Source: Oscillospiraceae bacterium (lineage in GTDB: Bacteria; Bacillota_A; Clostridia; Oscillospirales; CAG-272). From it: a stretch of 27,959 nt of DNA. Numbering within the stretch: the stretch's first letter is position 1; the number at the start of each line of letters is the position of its first letter. Of this stretch, positions 21,634 through 27,959 are shown piece after piece. Below the pieces are notes generated by a model, which ran no database searches, was not told where the DNA came from, and was given only the letters and a program-made list of their open reading frames with translations. The stretch lies in the NCBI GenBank assembly GCA_015064195.1, contig SVSO01000012.1, positions 1 through 27,959 on the forward strand, in the 5' to 3' direction. The position numbers were made by a program, and so were the translations under genes.

Positions 21634-22491
21634 ATGCTTTACTACGGTATCATCACCGCCGCCGTCGCCATGTTCAGCGTGCAGTTTTACTTCAAGCAGC
21701 TGTTTCAGAAGGATTACGGCAGCGATCTTCAGGCAACCTTCGCCCTGTCCGCCTACAGCGGCATTGCAGGACTGGCTGCACTGCTTATCATCAACGGCGC
21801 ACGGTTTGAATATACGCATTTCACACTGTTCATGTCGATCCTGAAGATGCTCAACGGCTTCGGCTTCACCTTCTGCAGCCTCAAAGCGCTGGGCAGGATC
21901 AATCTTTCCCTCTATTCGGTGTTCTCCATGCTGGGCGGTATGGCACTCCCCTTTGCGGTGGGCATCCTGTTCTTCGGAGAGACACTGACCCCCGGCAAAG
22001 CCATCTGCTTCGTGCTTATCACGGCGGCACTCCTGCTGACCGTGGAAAAAGGCGGGCAAAAATCCGGATTTCTCTATTATGCGGGCATCTTCGTGCTCAA
22101 CGGAATGTCCGGCGTGCTGTCCAAGATTTTTCAGGCCGCGCCCTTTGAAAAGACCTCAGCGGCGGGATTTTCGCTGCTGTCGGGTCTCCTGTCCGTCATC
22201 GTCGCCGTGGTGCTGTTTTTCATCGTCCGCAAGGAAAAGCGGAAGCTGACCCTTCCCATGGCCGTCGGTGCCATGGGCTCTGGCATCCTCGGCAATGTGG
22301 CAAACTGGCTGCTTCTCATCGCTCTTGTGCATCTGCCGGCATCGGCGCAGTATCCCTTCGTCACCGGCGGCGTCATGATCCTGTCCACCGCGCTCTGCTA
22401 TTTCACGCCGAAAAAGCCGGGCCTGCGGGAGATCGCATCGGTTGCCCTGTCCTTTGCAGGACTTATGGTGCTGATGCTGTTTGAACGGTAA
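21634..22491 (+). CDS. EamA/DMT-type membrane transporter
   Basis: A 285-residue membrane protein with about ten hydrophobic helices arranged as two similar halves, as in the drug/metabolite transporter superfamily. The segment LGGMALPFAVGILFFGETLTPGKAICFVLITAALLL at the end of the first half is characteristic (a short helix with a conserved Gly-Glu). The ATG at 21634 is preceded by AGGAG; the frame extends upstream but through the promoter. It probably forms an operon with the Gfo/Idh/MocA gene 39 bases downstream. The substrate is unknown: it could export or import a small metabolite related to the neighbouring oxidoreductase. Confidence 0.85.
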   Translation: MLYYGIITAAVAMFSVQFYFKQLFQKDYGSDLQATFALSAYSGIAGLAALLIINGARFEYTHFTLFMSILKMLNGFGFTFCSLKALGRINLSLYSVFSMLGGMALPFAVGILFFGETLTPGKAICFVLITAALLLTVEKGGQKSGFLYYAGIFVLNGMSGVLSKIFQAAPFEKTSAAGFSLLSGLLSVIVAVVLFFIVRKEKRKLTLPMAVGAMGSGILGNVANWLLLIALVHLPASAQYPFVTGGVMILSTALCYFTPKKPGLREIASVALSFAGLMVLMLFER

Positions 22492-22530
22492 CAATCGCTT
22501 GTGCGATAATAATTTTTGGGAGGTATTCCT

Positions 22531-23784
22531 ATGAAAACCATTCGTATCGGTATTTTCGGACTTCAGAGAGGCGCATCCTTCATCGACAACATCCTCGCGA
22601 ACAACGGCGAGATCGTGGCGGTCTGCGATAAGTACCCGCAGTTTGTGGACGCCGCTGTGAAAAAGCTTGGCGGAACGGCCAAAGGCTTCGCTGATTTCGA
22701 TGCGTTTATCGAAGAACCCATGGATGCGGTGCTCATCGCCAACTATTTCCATGAGCACGCACCTTATGCCATCCGCGCGCTGGAGAAGGGCATCCATGTG
22801 CTGTCCGAGTGCATCTCCAACGGCACCATGGCGGAGGGCGTGGCACTGGTGAGAGCGGCGAAAAAGTCCAGTGCCTTCTATATGCTGGCGGAAAACTATC
22901 CGTTCATGCTGTTCAATCAGGAGATCCGCAGAATCTGCAAGGGCGGCACGCTGGGCGATATCATGTTCGGCGAGGGCGAGTACAATCATCCCTCCCCCGG
23001 ACTTCCGGAGCAGGCGGCTGACCTGTGCGATGGCATCAACCACTGGCGCAAATGGCTGCCGGCCACCTATTACATCACCCATTCCCTCGCGCCGCTCTGC
23101 TATGCGACCGGCGCACTGCCTGTCCGCGTCACTGCCATGCCCATCCGCGCCCCGTATCCGGAGGATTCGGCGGTCGTCAAGTTTACGAATGACCGCACGG
23201 CTGTCATCATGACCCAGAACGATGACGGTTCGGTGTACCGCGTCACCGGCTGTGCATCCTTCGGTGCGCACGGCAACACCTACCGCATCTGCGGAACCAA
23301 TGGTCAGGTGGAAAATATCCGCGGAACGGACGGCAAGGTCATGCTCCGCTACAACGAGTGGCAGATCCCCGAGGGCAGGGAAGCGGTCAACTTCTATCAT
23401 CCGGAGCTGATCGATGACGATGCGGAGCTGATCCGCAAGGCCGGTCACGGCGGCGGCGATTTCTTCGTCATCCGTAAATTCTTCGAGGCCATCCGAACGG
23501 ATACCAAGCCGGAGATGGATGAGCTGTTCGGCACCCGTCTCTCCTCCGCCGCCATTCTCTCCCATCGCAGTCTGATGGCAGGCGGCGCACCCTATGATCT
23601 GCCGGACTTCTCGCTGGAATCCGACTGCAAAAAGTACGAGAACGACCGGATCTCTCCCTTCTGGCTCTCCGACGGTACTGCACCCAACTACCCGTGCAGC
23701 TCCCATCCGGAGGATAAGCCGTCCCAGTATGCCATCGACAATCTGAAAAAGCAGCTGGAGCGCCGCTTCGGCAAATCTGAATAA
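22531..23784 (+). CDS. Gfo/Idh/MocA-family protein lacking the usual EKP lysine
   Basis: A 417-residue protein. The N-terminal Rossmann domain begins IRIGIFGLQRG, where the middle glycine of the typical GLGRG loop is Gln12. The segment HAPYAIRALEKGIHVLSECIS aligns with the family's EKP motif, but reads Glu93-Cys94-Ile95, so the usual catalytic lysine is replaced by cysteine. The C-terminal beta-sheet domain includes HWRKWLPATYYITHS and ends at SE. Family members are mostly NAD(P)-dependent sugar or inositol dehydrogenases, but some, such as GH109, use NAD to cleave glycosides. The ATG follows GGAGG by 7 bases. It lies downstream of the transporter gene and is probably controlled by AraC regulator 5. 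Activity is not assignable. Confidence 0.85.
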   Translation: MKTIRIGIFGLQRGASFIDNILANNGEIVAVCDKYPQFVDAAVKKLGGTAKGFADFDAFIEEPMDAVLIANYFHEHAPYAIRALEKGIHVLSECISNGTMAEGVALVRAAKKSSAFYMLAENYPFMLFNQEIRRICKGGTLGDIMFGEGEYNHPSPGLPEQAADLCDGINHWRKWLPATYYITHSLAPLCYATGALPVRVTAMPIRAPYPEDSAVVKFTNDRTAVIMTQNDDGSVYRVTGCASFGAHGNTYRICGTNGQVENIRGTDGKVMLRYNEWQIPEGREAVNFYHPELIDDDAELIRKAGHGGGDFFVIRKFFEAIRTDTKPEMDELFGTRLSSAAILSHRSLMAGGAPYDLPDFSLESDCKKYENDRISPFWLSDGTAPNYPCSSHPEDKPSQYAIDNLKKQLERRFGKSE

Positions 23785-23789
23785 TCCCG

Positions 23790-23815
23790 TATCCCGCCGG
23801 ATTCCCGGCGGGATA
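23790..23815 (+). terminator. Intrinsic terminator after the Gfo/Idh/MocA gene
   Basis: TATCCCGCCGG (23790-23800) pairs perfectly with CCGGCGGGATA (23805-23815) around a 4-base loop. An AT-rich tail with a run of four T follows. Confidence 0.8.
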
Positions 23816-23844
23816 TAATATTTTGTAATATCTTCGCGCCGCAC

Positions 23845-23873
23845 TTGCAAAATAGCAGAATTTGTGGTATAAT
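23845..23873 (+). promoter_or_regulatory. Promoter of the MATE/esterase operon
   Basis: TTGCAA (23845-23850), a 17-base spacer and TATAAT (23868-23873) with the extended TGG. The predicted transcript starts about 33 bases before the MATE ATG. Confidence 0.8.
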
Positions 23874-23912
23874 GGTAAAAGCGGTCGAATGCCGCAGGAA
23901 GGAACAAGGATC

Positions 23913-25328
23913 ATGGAACTTCTGCGCAGAGTATACGCGCCTGACCATATGCTGAAGCCGGCACAGAAATTGCAGGAGCGCTACTCAACCAAGGATATCT
24001 ATAAATCATACATCAAAGTCGCATGGCCTGCGACGGCGGAATCGGTGCTCATCGGACTTGTGGGCTTCATCGATTCCGTCATGGTCAGCACCATGGGGCA
24101 CACGGCTGTTGCGGCGGTGGGACTCACCGGTCAGCCCCGCCTCATCTTTATGGCGGTCTTTTTAGCACTCAACATCGGCATCACGGCCATCGTCAGCCGC
24201 AGAAAGGGTGAAAATCGCCGGGAGGATGCCAACCGGTGTCTGGCGCAGGCGGTGTCTCTCTGCCTGATCCTCGGCGTTTTGCTGGTGAGTATCGCCATCA
24301 TTTTCTCCGAGCCGCTCCTGCGATTTGCCGGCGCGGAGGACGATACGCTTCCCATGGCCATGACCTATTTCCGCATCATCATGGTGGGAATGCTGTTCAC
24401 ATCCGTCAGCATGGCCATCAATGCGGCGCAGCGCGGCACGGGCAATACCCGCATCGCCATGACCACCAATGTAGCGGCGAATGTGGTCAACTGCGTGTTC
24501 AACGCACTGCTCATCAATGGTCTGTTGTTCTTTCCGAAGCTGGGTGTTGTCGGCGCGGCCATTGCCACCCTCATGGGCAACGTGGTCGCCTGCGGAATGT
24601 CCATCTATTCGGTGGCCCACAAGGAACGCTTCCTCCATCTGCGCGTGCGGGAGCTGTTCCATTTCGACCGGGTGAATCTTTCCCTTATCGGCAGGATCGC
24701 AAGCTCGGCGGCCATCGAGCAGGTGTTCATGCGCATCGGCTTCTTCATGACGGCGAAGCTGGTGGCGGAGCTTGGCACCGTGGATTTTGCGACCCACACC
24801 ATCTGCATGAATATCTGCACGCTGTCCTTCTGCTTTGGCGACGGACTGGGCGTATCCGCATCGTCGCTGGTGGGACAGAATCTTGGCAAACAGCGGCCGG
24901 ATCTGTCGATTATTTACGGAAAAACTGCCCAGCGCATCGGATTTCTTCTGGCCATGTGCCTGTTTTTGCTGTTCACATTGGGCGGACGGATGATGATCGG
25001 GCTGTTCATGACCGATGAAGCCGGTGCGGAGCTGATTCTGGAAATGGGCGTGAAGATCCTTGTGATCCTCGCTTTTATCTCCCCGGCGCAGATCTCGCAG
25101 GTGGTGTTCAGCGGCTGTGTGCGCGGCGCGGGCGATACCAAATATGCGGCCTTCACCAGTCTTGCGTGCATCGCGATCCTGCGGCCGCTCATGACCTATC
25201 TCTTGTGCTATGTGTTTTCCCTCGGCGTCATCGGCGCGTGGTTTGCGATCCTGATCGACCAGTACACGCGGCTGATTTTTATGGCACTGCGGTTCTCCAG
25301 CGGAAAATGGTCGAAGGTGAAAGTCTGA
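23913..25328 (+). CDS. MATE-family efflux transporter
   Basis: A 471-residue membrane protein with about twelve hydrophobic helices in two homologous halves. The first half has IKVAWPATAESVLIGLVGFIDSVMVSTMGHTAVAAVGLTGQP and the second SSAAIEQVFMRIGFFMTAKLVAELG, both typical of MATE Na+/H+-coupled antiporters. RGTGNTR and RGAGDTKYA mark the conserved loops. It probably exports cationic or aromatic compounds. The ATG at 23913 is preceded by AGGAAGGA; the longer frame from 23862 crosses the promoter. The lipoprotein esterase gene follows after 19 bases, so the two are probably cotranscribed. Confidence 0.92.
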   Translation: MELLRRVYAPDHMLKPAQKLQERYSTKDIYKSYIKVAWPATAESVLIGLVGFIDSVMVSTMGHTAVAAVGLTGQPRLIFMAVFLALNIGITAIVSRRKGENRREDANRCLAQAVSLCLILGVLLVSIAIIFSEPLLRFAGAEDDTLPMAMTYFRIIMVGMLFTSVSMAINAAQRGTGNTRIAMTTNVAANVVNCVFNALLINGLLFFPKLGVVGAAIATLMGNVVACGMSIYSVAHKERFLHLRVRELFHFDRVNLSLIGRIASSAAIEQVFMRIGFFMTAKLVAELGTVDFATHTICMNICTLSFCFGDGLGVSASSLVGQNLGKQRPDLSIIYGKTAQRIGFLLAMCLFLLFTLGGRMMIGLFMTDEAGAELILEMGVKILVILAFISPAQISQVVFSGCVRGAGDTKYAAFTSLACIAILRPLMTYLLCYVFSLGVIGAWFAILIDQYTRLIFMALRFSSGKWSKVKV

Positions 25329-25347
25329 CAAAAAGGAGGCTGAGACG

Positions 25348-26196
25348 ATGCGGCGTGTGATTTTGCTTGTCGTGATGCTCATGCTGTGTTATCTCACAGC
25401 CTGTGGAAACGCGCCGGAGCAGTATGACATCACCGAACCGAATACAGTGGTTTACAAGGAGACGGATACCGGTGAGCTGACACTGGAGATCCTGTATCCC
25501 ACAAAGCGTGTGGCGCGGCGCAATCCCACCGTGCTGGTGCTTCACGGCGGCGGATGGGTATCCGGCTCCAAGGATCAGTTTTACCGCGAGCTTGCACCAC
25601 TCTGCGATGCACTGCGGGAGCGGGGCGTGACGGTGGTGGGCGTGGATTACCGGCTGGCTATGGACGGCCTGACGTGGCGGGACTGCCTCGCCGACTGCGA
25701 GGATGCGCTGGCCTATCTTATCGGCCACGCGGCGGAATTTGACGTGGATACGGACGGTATCGGCATTATCGGCTACTCCGCCGGCGGCCATCTTGCCATG
25801 ATGACGGCCATCGAAACGGGAGATGCGGCAAAGCTGTGCGTGTCGCTGTCCGGCCCGGTGGTATTTCCCACGGATGCGGACAGCCCCTATTATTCCGAGG
25901 TGCTGGATTATTACTGCGGACTGGCCTTTGCCGACAGCCCATCGGAACGGTCGGATGCCAGCCCAAAAACGAGACTTGGACGGCGGTGCAAATCGGCATT
26001 CCTGCTGGTTGGCGGCACGGCGGACGATGTGGTAAGACCTGCTCATGCGGAAGCCATGTATGCGGAAGCGCAGGAGCTTGGCATGGAGGCGGAGCTTATG
26101 CTGGTGGAAGGGCTGACGCATTCCTATTATTCCTACGAAAAGGCACAGTCCCTCGGCAAAGAGCTTGCCGGAAAGATCGTGCAGGTTATACAATAA
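25348..26196 (+). CDS. Lipoprotein alpha/beta-hydrolase (esterase/lipase, HGGGW type)
   Basis: A 282-residue protein with a lipoprotein signal peptide; the lipobox LTAC puts the lipidated cysteine at residue 19. The catalytic domain has the oxyanion-hole motif HGGGW (66-70), the nucleophile elbow GYSAGG (Ser144), a probable acid in GGTADDVV (Asp226 or 227) and a catalytic His258 in GLTHSYY. This is the hormone-sensitive-lipase or feruloyl-esterase-like (BD-FAE) group, which contains carbohydrate esterases. It should be anchored outside the cell. A strong AAAGGAGG precedes the ATG. Its closeness to an alpha-L-rhamnosidase gene suggests removal of acetyl or feruloyl groups from plant glycans, but this is inference. 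Confidence 0.9.
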   Translation: MRRVILLVVMLMLCYLTACGNAPEQYDITEPNTVVYKETDTGELTLEILYPTKRVARRNPTVLVLHGGGWVSGSKDQFYRELAPLCDALRERGVTVVGVDYRLAMDGLTWRDCLADCEDALAYLIGHAAEFDVDTDGIGIIGYSAGGHLAMMTAIETGDAAKLCVSLSGPVVFPTDADSPYYSEVLDYYCGLAFADSPSERSDASPKTRLGRRCKSAFLLVGGTADDVVRPAHAEAMYAEAQELGMEAELMLVEGLTHSYYSYEKAQSLGKELAGKIVQVIQ

Positions 26197-26224
26197 ATTT
26201 TCAGAAATTTGTACGCTTTGCCGC

Positions 26225-26253
26225 TTGCAAATGGCGGAAAAGTATGCTATACT
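26225..26253 (+). promoter_or_regulatory. Promoter of the alpha-L-rhamnosidase gene
   Basis: TTGCAA (26225-26230), a 17-base spacer and TATACT (26248-26253) with the extended TGC. The -35 is the same as that of the MATE promoter. Confidence 0.75.
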
Positions 26254-26300
26254 GATATTACCGTATATTTCAAACGATTTAATTTTAGGAGGCTGTGAAC

Positions 26301-27959
26301 ATGAACAACACATTTCCCGGATTTATCCGGCATCCCGCGCCCTATGTTTACGAATATCTGACGGAGGAGCCTGCCCCCCTGTTTCGCCGGCATTTCACTG
26401 TGCGCGAAGGGCTGAATCGCGCCGTGCTGACCGTATGCGCGCTGGGGCTTGGCGATCTCTACATCAATGGCCGTCCCATGACCCGCGACCGCTTCCTCTC
26501 GCCGTATTCCAACTACAACAAAACGCTCTGGTACACCGAGCATGACGTGACTCTGCTCATGAAGCCCGGCGAAAATGTGGCCGCCGCTGCACTGGGCAAC
26601 GGCTTCTACAACGAATCCCTCCACACTGCGTGGGATTTCAACGATGCAGACTGGCGCGATGTGCCGAAGCTCATGCTCCGTCTGATCCTCTCTTATGCCG
26701 ATGGCACGACGGACATCATCGACAGCGATGAAGATTGGCTGTGCGACCGCGACTGCTCGCCCTACCGCTTCAACCAGCTCCGGTGCGGCGAAACCTACGA
26801 CAGCCGGTATGCCATGGACTGGATGAAGCCTGATTTTGACGACAGCGGCTGGGTTCATGCCATCCCTGCCGAAAAGCCTGCCGGTGAATTCAGAAAGAAT
26901 CCCGCGCCGCCCATCCGCGAATTTGAAACCTACAACTGCATCGGACTGCGCCATAACGAAAACGACAGCTATACCTTCGATTTCGGACAGAATATGTCCG
27001 GTTATATCCGTCTGCGCGCCAATCAGCCCGCCGGTACGAAGCTGCGCATCACCTACGCGGAGCAGATCGAAGCGGACGGAAGCCGCCGTGACAACGGTTT
27101 TGCAGGCGGTCATTTCTACCGCGACTGCTGGACGCAGAGCTGTGAGCTGATCTGCAAGGACGGCGAGACGGTCTGGACGCCCTGCTTCTCCTATTTCGGC
27201 TTCCGCTATGTCATCATCGAGGGCTATGTGACACCTCCTGCGGCCACCGATGCACAGGCGATCTTTGTCCATCAGGCCGTCACGCCCCGCAGTGAATTCT
27301 CCTGCTCGGATGATACGCTCAACAAGCTGTTCGCCTTTTCCCGGATGTCCACCTATTCCAACCTGTTCAATATGCCCACCGACTGCCCCACCCGTGAAAA
27401 GCTGGGCTGGGCCAATGACGCACAGGCTTCCTGCGAGCAGATGGTGCAGAACTACGATATGAGCGGTTTCTATGAAAAGTGGCTGCAGGACATCATCGAT
27501 GCGGTGAACGATGCGGGCGATCTGCCGGGCATCATCCCCACCCACGGCTGGGGCTATCGCTGGGGCAACGGCCCGGTCAGCACCGGAATTCTCTATGAGA
27601 TCCCCTACCGCATCTGGCAGTATACCGGCGACACGGCACCCTTTGTGAAGGCACTTCCGGCTATGGTGAAGCATCTCGATTTCCTCATGGATAAGCGGGA
27701 TGGAAACAGCGGACTTATCGCCACCGGCCTCAACGACTGGGCAATGCCTCCGCGCCCCGGAACCAATCCCAATACGCCCCTCGATTACTGTGCCCATCTG
27801 CTGGTCATCAAAATGACGCGCTATGCGGCATTGGCGGCGGATTTCGCAAAGGATGCGGCACTGGCGGAAAATCTCCGTGCAAGGGAAGCCAAGCTGACCG
27901 ATGAATTCAAGGCGGTTTACGTGAATGCGGACGGCACAGTGGGCGTTGACACCCAGTGC
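26301..27959 (+). CDS. Alpha-L-rhamnosidase (GH78), 3' end outside window
   Basis: The first 553 residues are seen, and the frame is open to the last base. The N-terminal beta domains (RAVLTVCALGLGDLYINGRPM, then SPYSNYNKTLWYTEHDVT) and the middle part (YTFDFGQNMSGYIRLRANQPAGTKLRITYAEQ) match the bacterial rhamnosidase layout. The (alpha/alpha)6 catalytic domain begins near residue 340. DCPTREKLGWANDAQ (from Asp361) is the family signature region carrying the general acid, and LNDWAMPP (Asp479) is a second conserved acid site. It hydrolyses terminal alpha-L-rhamnose from pectin side chains or flavonoid glycosides. No signal peptide is seen. The ATG follows TTAGGAGG at 7 bases. Confidence 0.93.
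   Translation, partial: MNNTFPGFIRHPAPYVYEYLTEEPAPLFRRHFTVREGLNRAVLTVCALGLGDLYINGRPMTRDRFLSPYSNYNKTLWYTEHDVTLLMKPGENVAAAALGNGFYNESLHTAWDFNDADWRDVPKLMLRLILSYADGTTDIIDSDEDWLCDRDCSPYRFNQLRCGETYDSRYAMDWMKPDFDDSGWVHAIPAEKPAGEFRKNPAPPIREFETYNCIGLRHNENDSYTFDFGQNMSGYIRLRANQPAGTKLRITYAEQIEADGSRRDNGFAGGHFYRDCWTQSCELICKDGETVWTPCFSYFGFRYVIIEGYVTPPAATDAQAIFVHQAVTPRSEFSCSDDTLNKLFAFSRMSTYSNLFNMPTDCPTREKLGWANDAQASCEQMVQNYDMSGFYEKWLQDIIDAVNDAGDLPGIIPTHGWGYRWGNGPVSTGILYEIPYRIWQYTGDTAPFVKALPAMVKHLDFLMDKRDGNSGLIATGLNDWAMPPRPGTNPNTPLDYCAHLLVIKMTRYAALAADFAKDAALAENLRAREAKLTDEFKAVYVNADGTVGVDTQC

Noticed and set aside
22494..22512. Possible terminator between the transporter and Gfo/Idh/MocA genes (ATCGC-TTGT-GCGAT then AATAATTTTT)
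   Set aside because: The stem is only 5 bp, too weak for a confident call. If active at all it would only lower expression of the second gene.
22156..23907. 583-codon minus-strand frame across the transporter and Gfo/Idh/MocA genes
   Set aside because: It spans two well-supported plus-strand genes and their junction, has no domain, and would cross the intrinsic terminator at 23790.

Overview
The window looks like the chromosome of an anaerobic, carbohydrate-degrading member of the Bacillota, probably a gut-type Clostridia. This is inferred from strong AGGAGG-type ribosome binding sites, near-consensus sigma-70 promoters (often with an extended -10 TG), GC-rich genes with AT-rich intergenic DNA, lipoprotein solute-binding proteins, AraC regulators, an oxygen-sensitive glycyl radical enzyme with its activase, and a clostridial-style ferredoxin:thioredoxin reductase-like protein. 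No phage, insertion sequence, CRISPR array, tRNA or rRNA was recognised. Coding density is high and no gap exceeds about 170 bases.

Layout. Bases 2-4004: an operon of two tandem PHP-domain metallohydrolases (the first cut by the window edge) and a GH3 glycosidase. 4044-7991: an AraC regulator divergent from two tandem paralogous solute-binding lipoproteins; the second has its own consensus promoter. 8153-11552: a SulP anion transporter, then a thiol-redox cassette (CcdA, TlpA-like, FTR-like, thioredoxin). 11593-13995: a second AraC regulator divergent from a third, more distant solute-binding lipoprotein. 14038-16909: a glycyl radical enzyme of unassigned substrate and its radical-SAM activase, divergent from a third AraC regulator (17015-17815). 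17818-19233: a GH27-type alpha-galactosidase divergent from a fourth AraC regulator (19393-20178). 20204-20575: a short DtxR-family metalloregulator. 20653-23784: a fifth AraC regulator divergent from an EamA/DMT transporter and a Gfo/Idh/MocA-fold protein. 23913-26196: a MATE exporter and a lipoprotein esterase. 26301 to the right edge: a GH78 alpha-L-rhamnosidase, truncated by the window.

How it fits together. The glycosidases (GH3, GH27, GH78) show no signal peptide, whereas three solute-binding proteins and one esterase are lipoproteins. The simplest reading is that oligosaccharides or glycosides from plant material are captured at the surface, imported by permeases encoded elsewhere, and cut in the cytoplasm. 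All five AraC regulators are transcribed divergently from a presumed target. In three of the five shared intergenic regions I find direct repeats exactly 21 bp apart, the spacing expected for AraC-family half-sites on one face of the helix. A fourth region is instead a nearly perfect palindrome in which two opposing promoters are interlocked.

The items most worth following up are the AraC-controlled glycyl radical enzyme with a CxE active-site motif, the interlocked palindromic promoter pair, the 21-bp half-site pairs, the stem-loops in the leaders of the second solute-binding protein and sulP, and the Gfo/Idh/MocA protein that lacks the usual catalytic lysine.
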